A stretch of 64,000 nucleotides of DNA from Euphorbia lathyris (GCF_963576675.1 NC_088910.1:102328807-102392806); one strand, 5' to 3'. Positions 43,801 to 53,574 are shown, numbered from the stretch's first letter. The notes: generated by a model from the letters alone, not told the origin. A program made the numbers and translations.

Positions 43801-45613
43801 TATTGTCTCCAAAGCTTACACTTCCACCTCGTTTAAGCTCTAGTGTGATGAACTGAGTTTCATCACCTGTCATGTGCCTTGAGCATGCGCTGTCTATATA
43901 CCATAGTTTTGACTTCTCCACGCATGTCAAGCTGACCTGCAGTTCAAACTATTCATTTTTAGGTACCCAATTTCTTTTGGGTCCTTTCTTGTTAGTGTAG
44001 ACAGGTGCAAAATCATGTTTCAGCTTATGACGGCATACTTTTATGGTGTGGCCTGGTTTACCACAGAAGTCACAAAAAGGTACCCTTTGTGGGTTGAACT
44101 GAGTATAGTCAGCATTGTTGTGTTGGACATGCCAACATACTTTTGTGGTATGCCCTTTTCGTCCGCAGAAGTCACATTGGACAGTCCGCTTGTTATGCCA
44201 ACACACATCCTTTGTGTGTCCACGTTTTCCACAACATTCACATTAAGTGACTTGCTTATGCTGACTATTATTTGTGTACTCAGCATGTGCTTTGTTTAAG
44301 CCTTTCCCTTGACTTTGTAGGTGTGTGATATCCTTCCTAAGTTTCTTTGACTCAGATTGGACCTCCGTGACAAACTTATGTAAGATTTGCATGTTGGTAT
44401 GCAAGTCAGAGTTGTCCTGGAGAAGATATCGGAGATCACTCAGCTTGACCTCTTCAATCTCATCACAGCGCCTGTTGAGTGCCTTAATCTTTTTGTTACA
44501 CTTCTTAGTAAGTGTATATAAGTCACTCAGGGCATTCACCATTTCATTTCTAAGTAAAAGTAAAGATGTTACCTCATTGTTGTGGTTCTCTTGGTCAGTT
44601 CCATCAGAAAGGTCAGCATGCTCAGACTGGGATTGGTCAGCTCCATCATCTGCCATAAAACATATGTTGGCTGTTTCATTTTGCTCAGCTTCAGATGATG
44701 TTGACTCATCACTGTCACTCCATGTGGCTACCATAGCCTTTTTGCTTCCCTTCTTCTCTTTCTTGAGATTGGGACAGCTTGACTTGATGTGCCCGGTTTG
44801 ATGACACTCAAAACATGTGACAGATTTCGAGCTGTCCTTCTTCTACTTGTCGCTTGACTCAGCTTTGTACTTATCATTTCTTCTAAATGGTCTTTTGCCA
44901 TTTCTATCATTTCTTCTGAACAGCTTTTTCATCTTTCTGGTGAACATGGCCAATTCCTCATCATCGGTTGACTCAGCTTCAGTTGAGTCTGCTTTCATGA
45001 CAAGGGATTTTTATTTCTTATCCTCTGATTTTTCTTTTTCTTTGGCTTCAAAGTTTTTCATAGAGATTTCATGGGTCAGCAAGGATCCTATCAGCTCATC
45101 ATATTTGTAGGTAGTCAAGTCCTGAGCTTCCTCTACGGCTGTTTTCTTTGCTTGCCAGCTCTTGGGCGGACTTCTCAGAATCTTCTTCACTTGTTCTTCT
45201 TCAGTGAAGCTCTTTCCAAGCCTTTTTAGCTCATTTATAATGTTTGTGAACCTTGCATTCATTTCTGAGATGTCTTCATTTTCTTTCATCTCAAACAACT
45301 CGTAGAGTCTCATATGTTGATTGACTTTAGACTCTTTAACTTTGCTTGTGCCTTCATAGGTTACTTCAAGCTTCTTCCAGATCTCCTGTGCTGACTCACA
45401 ACCTGAAATCTTATTGTATTCTGCAGCATCTAACGCACAGTGAAGCATATTTATAGCCGAGGCATTATTTTGTAGTTTTCTGAGGTCATCCTCTGTCCAC
45501 TCAGCCTCACTCTTAACAATTTTCTCATTGTTAATAGTTTTGTATGGCACATGTGGACCTTGAACAATTGCAAGCCATGCACTCATGTTTGTGGCTTGAA
45601 TAAAGTTCTTCAT
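40817..45613 (-). pseudogene. Element B gag-pol, one continuous frame with seven premature stops
   Basis: From the Met at 45613 to the stop at 40817 the same frame holds all domains without a frameshift. Gag (MKNFIQATN...) contains LTYEGT-type and EIWKKLE motifs and four CCHC knuckles (CFECHQTGHIKSSC near 44800; CECCGKRGH, CDFCGRKGH and CDFCGKPGH between 44240 and 44020). Protease has WYIDSACSRHMTGD. Integrase has HRRLGH, LHLDLFG, VDDFSRYTW, RSDNGGEF and NGVVERKNR. Reverse transcriptase has DVKSAFLNG and YVDDIIF, RNase H has YTDADYG and STTEAEYVA. Premature stops lie at 45013, 44845, 44245, 43951, 43519, 42289 and 42253 (first base, minus strand). Where the ancestral codon can be guessed (Trp or Gln) they fit C-to-T deamination. 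Confidence 0.93.
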
Positions 45614-45786
45614 CCTATTCTTCTAGAATGTATAATTCGATCCAAAGAATAGGGGTGGTCTAGTGATTGATAATCCCTCAGGGAGTATCTGTGTTGTTTG
45701 GTTTCTAGGAAGGAAACGAGTGCTATTCTCACCCATTTTTAGGGATCAGCTCAAGATTGTTAAATCTCTGAGTAGTGAGCTTTTGG

Positions 45787-45798
45787 GCTCTGATACCA
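45787..45798 (-). promoter_or_regulatory. Primer-binding site of element B
   Basis: TGGTATCAGAGC on the minus strand, two bases after the 5' LTR end, is complementary to the 3' end of initiator tRNA-Met. Confidence 0.85.
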
Positions 45799-45800
45799 CT

Positions 45801-47206
45801 TGTTGGTCCCTGATAATTAGTTCCAAAGGGGGGGGGGGTTAGGAACTAATATAACTTTTTCGCGATTTAATTAAGCTGACTGGAAGTAATTTTTGAGAGT
45901 TTATTAACTCTGCTTTTGGTCAGCTTGGTGAGATATGTTCGAAGACAGATTTAATCAGATGTTGACTAAAGTTGTCTTCTTGTGAGTTGAGAATTGACAC
46001 TCTTGGAGGTCAGCTTCTAACTCAGCACCACTTATTTACTCAAGGTCAGCTTAGGCAATTTATATGCTGAGTAAATTTAGCAAACAACACATACAATATA
46101 AGAGAGAGTTCAGAGATTACTCAGTATCACTTATCCTGGTTCGGCCTTTCTGCCTACATCCAGTCCCCAGAGTCCTCCGGGCTTTTTGAATCCAATACTG
46201 AGCTCTTTAACGGTAGAGCACAAACCAATTACAAGGCAGTTGAATATGCAAGAGTACCTTCCTCTATTCGTCTACTCAACTCCTACTAAGTGCTACAACC
46301 CAGCACCTAGATTTCTTTACTACTGAAATGCTTACAACTTAGCACTCAGCTTTACTCTCTCAATATTGCTATTGATCACAGACTTGTTCCTTTTTGAACT
46401 AAAGAACACTTTAGATGATTATAACTCAATCTAGCATTTACACATAGAACAGAAACGTGGGTCTAAGATTCTTTTTGTATTTGAGTGCTTTTGAAACTTT
46501 CTCTCTTGTATTTTTCTTTTTATACTTCTCTCTTGTATCTATTTTGGTTCTTCGATTGTCCTTTTATAGACGGAAAACTGTGGACTTGATTGTTTGAAAT
46601 GTCTTGATCGTTGCAACCAAAACGGCTTTTTTGGGGAACATTTTCTGGAAATCTTCAGACTGCACACCATTCCCTGCTTCTGTTTTACTTCAGGCGTCAG
46701 GTTGTCTTTTAGCGTCTGTTTTGTTTGTTTGTGACAGTTGTCTGTTTCCAATAATCCAACGTCCCATGACTCGCGGAATCAGTCTTCTTAGGTATCTTCG
46801 AGGTTCCAATTATTGGTGCAGATGATTGGCAGATTTTGTCTTTTAGTAGAACGGATCCTTCATGTTGTCCTGATGAATACTCAGCTCCGTTTGTTCATGG
46901 TTCATGCTGAGTTCCTCCAAGGTCAACTCCGTTTTGTTTAAACGCTCCTGACGAGGTCTTCAGCTTTAGTCAGCTTTGTTTTGTTTCTGACCTTTAACTC
47001 CACTCAGCTTCTATTCTGTCATGCTGAGTTCTTTGCTACTTAGCTTTGTTTGTGCTGACTTTTGTCATGTCTTTTACCTTATATATTTTTGCACTCAAGA
47101 TTCAACAAACATATTAGTACAATTAAATCAAAGCATCTAAATTTAATTGCCTCTTAATCATGGATGATTTTGTCAAATCAAAATCTTGTGGAAATGTGTT
47201 TCAATA
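45801..47206 (-). repeat. 5' LTR of element B
   Basis: It is 1,406 bases. Its outer end reads TTTCAATA instead of TTTCAACA as in the other LTR, one terminal substitution in the CA dinucleotide. The target copy CCTCA follows immediately. Confidence 0.94.
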
Positions 47207-47884
47207 CCTCAAAGTTGCCATTTCATCCCAGACTTTCCTTTGCTTTGTGAAATAAGAAGTGACTGACATTGAACCTTGAATAATACTGTTTACCTCTTGT
47301 TTCAGACGGAAAAAGAGGATTTCATTATTCGCACCGAAGCGTTGTTTGATATTTTTCCACAAAGCATATGCAGAAGTAGTGTAGAGAAAACCTTCAGCAA
47401 ACTCCTTTGAAATACAATTGCAGATCCAGGAGGACACAAGGTTGTCTTCTTCTTCCCAGCGAATATGCTCCGGCGTATCTTCCTTTGGTTCGAAATCTTC
47501 CTTTAAGATGTAATCAAGTTTTCGCTTAGCTCGAAGAGCTCGAAGCATCGCATAACTCCATGAGATGTAATTCCTAGTGTTGAGAAGCGTAGGAACCAGA
47601 ATCAAACCAGGATTTTCTGTTTGTAGTGTTGATCGAAACGGATCTGGAATTTGACTCATCTCGAATCTCTGATGCGATGCTGTTGGATTTTCTTCGATCG
47701 ATTCTACTGAAGAATCAGATTGATCGTCTTGATTTTCTTCGATCGATTCTACTGAAGAATCAGATTGATCGTCTTGATTTCCTTCGGTCGATTCTACTGA
47801 TGAATCAGAGAAATCATCTTCAAGTCTCTCATCTTCGAATTCTGTCTGTAATGCACGTAGATAGGAATATGAATGCTTTACCAT
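47207..47884 (-). pseudogene. Copia A gag, N-terminal part
   Basis: Starts at the Met at 47884 (MVKHSYSYLRALQ). A serine/glutamate-rich stretch contains three copies of a 15-residue repeat (D-D-Q-S-D-S-S-V-E-S-I-E-E-N-Q type), then the copia gag core (NPGLILVPTLLNTRNYISW, ALRAKRKLDYIL, AYALWKNIKQRF, SVTSYFTKQRKVWDEM). The frame runs into the target site of element B and continues on its far side at 35606. Confidence 0.9.
47687..47815 (-). repeat. 45-bp in-frame tandem repeat in copia A gag
   Basis: Three units, period 45 bases (TTTTCTTCGATCGATTCTAC on the plus strand at about 47688, 47733 and, diverged, 47778), code for a 15-residue acidic serine repeat. Confidence 0.85.
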
Positions 47885-47927
47885 TGAAAAAGCATGAATT
47901 CCTCAACCTTGTGCTCTGATACCATAT

Positions 47928-48076
47928 TGAATTATTTGAGAGAATGAAAATGGATAAAACCGAATGAATATTATTGAAGAGAAATATAACTTATATAGCG
48001 GAGTACAAAAACTAAGTTTAGCTATGCTGAGCTGAGTTGAGCCGAGCTGGGTTATCAACTTATACAGCTGTCAACA
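47928..48076 (-). repeat. 5' LTR of copia A
   Basis: It is 149 bases. The primer-binding site TATGGTATCAGAGCAC follows on the minus strand (47926-47911). Confidence 0.88.
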
Positions 48077-48630
48077 TATATCAACTTATCTAATTAATGG
48101 TATTATATTATTTTATCATAGAATGAAACTGAAAATTTAAAATTGAAAATATAACTCGTAAATTCAAATTGAAAAAAAAAACATATATAATCTATAAATA
48201 ATTAATAAACAATTAATTTATATATAATTTATACAAATAAATAACTAATAAATAATTTATAAATAACTTAGTAAATAAACGATTATATACTTATTCGGTC
48301 CGTTCAGTTAATTCGATTATCTTTTCACAAAAAAAAAAACATATGTACACCAGATTCTGGTCCATCTCTAACATGTTGTTTCCATCTCTGACATATTGTT
48401 TCTCTCTTTCGGGTTACCTAAGAAGCTTCGAGAAGACGACACATATTGATTGACATCAAGGTGTAAAGTTAAAATGATACCCCTCGTTAAAATTAAGAAA
48501 CTGTGGTCAAACTTCCATGATTTGAGGAACTTTTGATATTATTGTTGAGTTTAGTTTTATTATATTCGTCAAGCATAAATTTTTTAAAAATTTTGCGCAA
48601 TGCGCTTACATTAAAGAAGAAAGAAAAATT
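48077..48630. other. AT-rich flank of copia A
   Basis: No gene is seen. The stretch is low in complexity with many AATAATTTAT words. A CGGTCCGTTCAGTTAATTCG sequence at 48297 may belong to the hAT-like element whose other side begins at 31256. Confidence 0.4.
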
Positions 48631-48710
48631 CCCACCAGACCCAGATGTGATTCGAACCCATGACCTCCCAAGGAGGGTAAGCTCTCAACCAAAGAGCTTC
48701 ACCACAAAGC
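48631..48710 (-). mobile_element. tRNA-derived SINE head 1
   Basis: On the minus strand there is an A box-like TTGGTTGAGAGC (48692-48681) and, 22 bases on, a B box GGTTCGAATCAC (48658-48647), followed by the ATCTGGGTCTGGTGGG context common in plant SINEs. It would not fold as a functional tRNA. The ends and target duplication are not resolved. Confidence 0.6.
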
Positions 48711-48764
48711 ATATATCATTTTATTAAAAGAAGAGATTTAATGAGAGATTTAAGGAGGGTTTAC

Positions 48765-48835
48765 AGTGGAAGACGGAGTGGGGAATCGAACCTCAAACCT
48801 GTCAAGCAGAGGTTCAACGCCTTACCACTCGGACC
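48765..48835 (-). mobile_element. tRNA-derived SINE head 2, interrupted by copia C
   Basis: The minus strand reads CCGAGTGGTAAGGCGTTGAA (A box region) and GAGGTTCGATTCCC (B box, 48794-48781). The missing 5' end, GAGGGTTGGTCC, is found on the far side of copia C (53570-53581), joined through its target duplication GGACC. Confidence 0.6.
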
Positions 48836-48964
48836 TATTAGATATGGATATTTCTGCTGTAATTTAGGAATATAATTGATTTGTAATTATCATGTTCACA
48901 CATATATCTTGTGTATATATATCACATTATCAATGAATGGAAAGGCAAGGATTCTACATTATCA
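48836..48964 (+). repeat. 5' LTR of copia C
   Basis: It is 129 bases and identical to the 3' LTR. It contains a TATATATATCACATT tract near 48913-48927 that could serve as a TATA box. Confidence 0.95.
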
Positions 48965-48978
48965 TGGTATCATGAGCC
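48965..48978 (+). promoter_or_regulatory. Primer-binding site of copia C
   Basis: TGGTATCATGAGCC abuts the 5' LTR. It matches the initiator tRNA-Met complement apart from an inserted T. Confidence 0.75.
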
Positions 48979-49093
48979 TAATTTCTTTCCTAAAAACTCT
49001 CTCCTAAAATTTCTCTCCCTAATCCCACCCAAATCTCTTCTTTCTCTCTTCCTCATTCTGCCGTTCTTCATCCCTAAAAACTCTACTGCCACC

Positions 49094-52000
49094 ATGCCAA
49101 ACAATGAACAAAACAATGGTGCCGCCGCCGCACCAACTCATCCGGCCCTCTCCATTATCAACATTACCTCCTTTATTCGTGATCCTCTCGAATCCGGCAA
49201 AGGCCTCTATACCACTTGGGCTGAACTTTTTAAAACACATGCCCGTGCTTTTCAAGTTTTTGATCATATCCTTCCTGAAACCGACGATAAATCGGAAACC
49301 TCTTCTTCGGTTATGAAAGCAAAGAATCCAGGTTTATGGTCTCGTGTTGATGCCATCGTGTTGCAATGGATTTATGGAACCATATCTTCAGACCTTCTCA
49401 ACAGTATCATCGGATCAAATTTAACAGCCGCCGACGCTTGGAAACTCCTAGAACAACAATTCTCCGATAATAAAAATTCAAGAGCCCTTTATTTACAACA
49501 AGAACTGTCCAATGCTAGACTTGAAAATTTTGATGATATCTCTGCCTACTGCCAACATTTGAAGTCCCTCTCGGACCAATTAAGCAACGTCGGGGCTGCC
49601 GTATCCAACGATCGTCTCGTTCTTCAATTAATTTCGGGGCTCACTGACGCCTACGAGACAATCGGAACACAAATTCGCCACAATGACATTCTGCCCAATT
49701 TCACAAAGGCAAGGTCCATGTTATTATTGGAAGAATCTGCCCGTAAAAAACGCACAGCCGCCACCGTCGGATCTGAAATTGCCGCCGTTACTATCGCCCA
49801 ACAGTCCCCGTCGAATCAAGCTCCTCCATATTCAAATCACGTTCGGCCTTCTTTCCCTCAAAATTCTGGCGCTGCTCGCGGTGGCCGGGGTTATTATCGC
49901 CGTGGCAGAGGCGGACGGGGCAGAGGCGGACGATGGCAGCAAAATAGCGGTCCTCGCTGGTCAGGGGCTGTTTCTTTACAACAGCCATGGGGGTACGGGC
50001 CATGGACTGGACAGGCGCCCCAATGGGCCTATCCCCCATGTCCTTATCCTTCTTGGCCCAATTCTTCACATGGTGCAACTCATGGTGCAACTCGCGGGCC
50101 TGTTTTTAATAACAATTCTTCTGCAGTCCAGCCAGGCATATTGGGAGCCCATCCGCAGGCCCATCTGGCCCAGTATTACACTCCAACAAACATTGAGGCG
50201 GCTATGCACACCTTGACAATCACACCACCTGCAGAACCTTGGCATATGGACACCGGCGCCACTTCTCACATGAGCGGGGATGGAGGTAAACTCACATCTT
50301 ATTTAAATAAGAGTCCTAACACAAGTATCGTAGTAGGTAATGGCACTTGTATTCCTGTTATCGGTCTTGGTAATGCATCCTTAAAAACAAACAACAAAAC
50401 CCTAGAATTGAACAATGTTTTACATGCCCCTAGATTAATCAAAAACCTTATATCTGTGCGGAAATTTGCTATTGATAATAATGTGTCCGTTGAATTTGAT
50501 CCTGTTGGTTTCTCTGTGAAGGACTTGCGCACGGGGATCCCTATTATGAGATGTAATAGCACCGGTGATTTATATCCAGTCACATCCTCCTCTTCAGAGT
50601 CTTCTTATGCTTTAAATGCTTCTGTTTTATCTCCTTCAGTTTGGCACAATAGATTGGGCCATCCTGGTCCTCAAATTTTAGACAATCTTCGAACTAATAA
50701 TTTTATTTCTTGTCCTAAAAATGTTGATTTTTCTATTTGCAATTCTTGTGTGCTTGGGAAACATATTAAATTGCCTTTTTATGCTTCTAAAAATATGTCA
50801 TCAATGCCGTTTGATATTATTCATAGTGATATATGGACATCTCCTGTTCTAAGTTCTAGTGGCTATAGATATTATGTTCTTTTCCTAGATGATTATTCTA
50901 ATTTTCTGTGGACTTTTCCCTTAGCAAATAAATCTCAAGTTTTTTCTGTGTTCCTCACATTCCGAAATTACGTACGTACTCAATTTGAAAAAGATATCAA
51001 AACTTTTCAGTGTGATAATGGTGGTGAGTATAACAATAGTCATTTTCATGATTTTTTTAACAATAATGGTATGCAATTCCGTTTTTCATGTCCACATACT
51101 TCCTCCCAAAACGGTAAATCTGAACGAACGATTCGAACAATCAATAATATAATTCGCACTCTTCTAACACATGCTTCTTGCTCTCATTCTTTCTGGTCTC
51201 ATGCTCTTGCTCATGCGACCTATCTTTTAAATATTCTCCCTCACAAAAATCTTAGTCTTCTTTCACCGACTCAAATTCTCTACAATCGTACTCCTTCTTA
51301 TACTCACTTACGCACTTTCGGTTGTCTTTGTTACCCACTTGTCCCTTCTTCCTCTAGAAATAAACTTCAACCTAGGTCCTCTCCATGTGTGTTTCTTGGA
51401 TATCCATCCAATCATCGAGGCTATAAGTGTTACGACATCTCCGCGCGGAAAATAATTATATCTCGTCACGTTATTTTCAATGAAAGCAAATTTCCATTTT
51501 CCACTCAACATGTCTCGGCCTCCCCTCCCATTTCTTCTATTTCCAACTCACCTACACAAACAACCCAACCCATTATTCCCTTCCCCACTAATGCGTCCAC
51601 TCCTAACCAAAGCCCAGTTTCACCACGGCCCAACAGTCCCAACCCATCTTCCCAAAACAGCCCAGCACTTCCCCCTTCTCCTCTCGACAGTCCCTTTCCT
51701 TCTCCAATTCAACACGGCCCAAACACAAATTCCCCACAACAGCTCACCTCCCCACAACAGCCCACTTCCCCGCCTTCTCCCGATCCTATACACGCCAACC
51801 CAACCCAACCGACTCACCCTATGACAACCCGAGCTAAACTTGGAATTTTCAAACCCCAAAGAAAGCTCAACTTACACACCACCACTATTTCTCCTATTCC
51901 TTCTAATCCCTCACTTGCTTTACAAGACCCTAATTGGAAACAAGCCATGACTGAAGAATATAAGGCTCTTATTGAAAATAAGACGTGGGTCCTCGTACCC

Positions 52001-53446
52001 CGTCCTTCTAATGCTAATGTTCTTCGTAGTTGGTGGATTCTCAGGCACAAATTTAATGCAGATGGATCTTTTGAAAGATACAAAGCAAGACTTGTTGGAA
52101 ATGGGGCGAATCAACTTGTTGGGGTAGACTGTGGTGATACTTTCAGTCCAGTTGTTAAGCCAGCAACAATTCGAGCTGTATTAAGTATTGCACTTTCTAA
52201 AGGTTGGCCACTACATCAGCTGGATGTAAAAAATGCTTTTCTTCATGGGGATCTTCATGAGACTGTTTATATGCATCAACCACTGGGATTTCGGGATCCC
52301 AACTATCCAGATCATGTATGCCTTCTTCAAAAGTCTCTTTATGGTCTCAAACAGGCACCACGGGCGTGGTACCAACGGTTTGCCTCTTTCTTGTCTACCA
52401 TGGGTTTTTCTCACAGTAAATCTGATCATTCACTGTTTGTCTTTCGTCGGGGAGCAGAGATGGCATATCTACTCTTATATGTGGATGACATCGTTCTAGC
52501 TACTTCTTCCACTGCTCTACGAGAGTCAATTATCAACAAATTGAGTTCCGAATTTGCTATGAAAGATCTTGGCCCATTGAGTTATTTTTTAGGGATATCT
52601 GTCACTCGGAGCGCCGGCTCTCTTTTTCTGTCTCAAAAGAAGTATGCTACTGAGATCATTTCTAAAGCCGGTCTTTCTTCAGCAAATTCCTGTACAACAC
52701 CTATTGACACTAAGCAAAAACTGAGTGCTTCATCTGGTTCTGCTTATCATGATCCATCTGAGTATCGAAGTTTAGCTGGTGCATTACAGTATTTGACTCT
52801 CACTCGCCCAGACATCAGTTATGCTGTTCAGCAAGTCTGTTTATTCATGCACGATCCCAAAACGTCTCATATGGCAGCTATCAAGCGGATTCTTCGATAT
52901 GTTAAAGGAACCCTGGAGTTCGGACTTACATTCACAACCTCTTCACTAGATTCCTTGGTCTCCTATACAGATGCAGATTGGGGGGGATGTCCTGACACTC
53001 GACGTTCTACTTCAGGATATTGTGTTTTCCTTGGTGACAATCTTCTGTCTTGGTCTGCTAAGCGGCAACCCACTTTATCTCGTTCTAGTGCTGAAGCAGA
53101 GTATCGTGGTGTTGCTAATGTCGTATCTGAAACTTGCTGGATTAGAAATCTTCTTCTTGAACTTCATTGCCCTATTAGTAAATCCACCTTGGTATATTGT
53201 GACAATGTGAGTGCAGTTTACCTCACTGGTAATCCTGTACAACACCAACGTACCAAGCATATTGAGATGGATATACATTTTGTTCGAGAAAAGGTTGCTA
53301 AAGGAGAGGTTAGGGTACTTCATGTTCCTTCTCGTCATCAAATTGCAGATATTTTCACCAAAGGTCTACCACAAATTCTTTTCGACGACTTCCGCTCTAG
53401 TCTCAACGTTCGACCACCTCCCGTTTCGACTACGGGGGTGTATTAG
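49094..53446 (+). CDS. Copia C gag-pol polyprotein
   Basis: 1,450 residues from the ATG at 49094, chosen because its context GCCACCATGC is favourable and it follows the leader; the frame is open further upstream to 48911. Gag has the copia core (LYLQQELSNARLENFDDI, LQLISGLTDAYETI) but, instead of a CCHC zinc knuckle, an RGG-rich basic box (RGGRGYYRRGRGGRGRGGR) at about residues 260-280. Then come protease D386 (MDTGATSHM), integrase zinc site (HNRLGH, CNSC) and DDE core (HSDIW, CDNGGE, NGKSERT), reverse transcriptase (DVKNAFLHG, YVDDIVL at about residue 1129), and RNase H (YTDADWGG, SRSSAEAEYRG, CDNVSAVYL). No stop, frameshift or missing catalytic residue was found. It ends a few bases after the start of the 3' LTR. 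Confidence 0.96.
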   Translation: MPNNEQNNGAAAAPTHPALSIINITSFIRDPLESGKGLYTTWAELFKTHARAFQVFDHILPETDDKSETSSSVMKAKNPGLWSRVDAIVLQWIYGTISSDLLNSIIGSNLTAADAWKLLEQQFSDNKNSRALYLQQELSNARLENFDDISAYCQHLKSLSDQLSNVGAAVSNDRLVLQLISGLTDAYETIGTQIRHNDILPNFTKARSMLLLEESARKKRTAATVGSEIAAVTIAQQSPSNQAPPYSNHVRPSFPQNSGAARGGRGYYRRGRGGRGRGGRWQQNSGPRWSGAVSLQQPWGYGPWTGQAPQWAYPPCPYPSWPNSSHGATHGATRGPVFNNNSSAVQPGILGAHPQAHLAQYYTPTNIEAAMHTLTITPPAEPWHMDTGATSHMSGDGGKLTSYLNKSPNTSIVVGNGTCIPVIGLGNASLKTNNKTLELNNVLHAPRLIKNLISVRKFAIDNNVSVEFDPVGFSVKDLRTGIPIMRCNSTGDLYPVTSSSSESSYALNASVLSPSVWHNRLGHPGPQILDNLRTNNFISCPKNVDFSICNSCVLGKHIKLPFYASKNMSSMPFDIIHSDIWTSPVLSSSGYRYYVLFLDDYSNFLWTFPLANKSQVFSVFLTFRNYVRTQFEKDIKTFQCDNGGEYNNSHFHDFFNNNGMQFRFSCPHTSSQNGKSERTIRTINNIIRTLLTHASCSHSFWSHALAHATYLLNILPHKNLSLLSPTQILYNRTPSYTHLRTFGCLCYPLVPSSSRNKLQPRSSPCVFLGYPSNHRGYKCYDISARKIIISRHVIFNESKFPFSTQHVSASPPISSISNSPTQTTQPIIPFPTNASTPNQSPVSPRPNSPNPSSQNSPALPPSPLDSPFPSPIQHGPNTNSPQQLTSPQQPTSPPSPDPIHANPTQPTHPMTTRAKLGIFKPQRKLNLHTTTISPIPSNPSLALQDPNWKQAMTEEYKALIENKTWVLVPRPSNANVLRSWWILRHKFNADGSFERYKARLVGNGANQLVGVDCGDTFSPVVKPATIRAVLSIALSKGWPLHQLDVKNAFLHGDLHETVYMHQPLGFRDPNYPDHVCLLQKSLYGLKQAPRAWYQRFASFLSTMGFSHSKSDHSLFVFRRGAEMAYLLLYVDDIVLATSSTALRESIINKLSSEFAMKDLGPLSYFLGISVTRSAGSLFLSQKKYATEIISKAGLSSANSCTTPIDTKQKLSASSGSAYHDPSEYRSLAGALQYLTLTRPDISYAVQQVCLFMHDPKTSHMAAIKRILRYVKGTLEFGLTFTTSSLDSLVSYTDADWGGCPDTRRSTSGYCVFLGDNLLSWSAKRQPTLSRSSAEAEYRGVANVVSETCWIRNLLLELHCPISKSTLVYCDNVSAVYLTGNPVQHQRTKHIEMDIHFVREKVAKGEVRVLHVPSRHQIADIFTKGLPQILFDDFRSSLNVRPPPVSTTGVY

Positions 53447-53569
53447 ATATGGATATTTCTGCTGTAATTTAGGAATATAATTGATTTGTAATTATCATGT
53501 TCACACATATATCTTGTGTATATATATCACATTATCAATGAATGGAAAGGCAAGGATTCTACATTATCA
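53441..53569 (+). repeat. 3' LTR of copia C
   Basis: It is 129 bases and identical to 48836-48964. The gag-pol stop codon (TAG at 53444-53446) lies inside its first bases. Confidence 0.95.
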
Positions 53570-53574
53570 GGACC

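Larger units (their letters stand above)
35607..47206 (-). mobile_element. Sirevirus-type copia element B with envelope-like ORF, nested in copia A
   Basis: The 1,406-bp LTRs (35607-37012 and 45801-47206) differ at roughly two dozen positions by eye. A perfect 5-base duplication CCTCA flanks the element (35602-35606 and 47207-47211). A primer-binding site TGGTATCAGAGC is at 45798-45787 and a purine tract GGGGGAGTT lies next to the 3' LTR (37013-37021). Order on the minus strand: gag with four zinc knuckles, protease, integrase, reverse transcriptase, RNase H, then a separate large ORF. Long LTRs, multiple knuckles and an extra 3' ORF are the marks of the Sirevirus (SIRE1/Maximus) lineage. Several nonsense codons make this copy non-autonomous. 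Confidence 0.93.
31573..48076 (-). mobile_element. Copia element A (defective), split by Sirevirus-type element B
   Basis: LTRs lie at 31573-31751 (179 bp) and 47928-48076 (149 bp), TGTTGACAGCTG...AATAATTCA on the minus strand. They differ mainly by expansion of a GCTGAG-type tract. A primer-binding site TGGTATCAGAGC follows the 5' LTR (47913-47924). Gag-pol reads from 47884 leftward, is interrupted at 47207 by element B, and resumes at 35606, ending at 31760. It has one nonsense codon (33976-33978) and frameshifts near 33390 and 33050. The flanks do not give a clean 5-base duplication; instead related words TATATCAATTTATCTAATTA and TATATCAACTTATCTAATTA abut the two sides. Confidence 0.88.
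48836..53569 (+). mobile_element. Copia element C, structurally intact and recent
   Basis: The 129-bp LTRs (48836-48964 and 53441-53569) are identical in every base. The 5-base duplication GGACC is perfect (48831-48835 and 53570-53574). A primer-binding site TGGTATCATGAGCC directly follows the 5' LTR, with one base more than the usual TGGTATCAGAGCC, and a purine tract ACGGGGGTG directly precedes the 3' LTR. A single uninterrupted gag-pol frame fills the 4.7-kb element. The LTRs begin TA (TATTAG) rather than TG but end CA; both share this, so it is inherited. All parts needed for autonomous movement appear present; activity is not shown by sequence alone. Confidence 0.95.

Noticed and set aside
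31573..48076. A clean 5-bp target duplication for copia A
   Set aside because: The flanking 5-mers (ATTAT and TATAT) do not match; the 20-base similarity of the flanks could be a local repeat.
48631..48835. Two A box/B box sequences as possible tRNA genes
   Set aside because: Neither folds with a proper acceptor stem and anticodon loop; both fit SINE heads. The only tRNA gene I accept is at 2479-2550.
48911..49093. Upstream in-frame Met for copia C gag-pol
   Set aside because: It begins within the 5' LTR and covers the primer-binding site; the ATG at 49094 has a better context.
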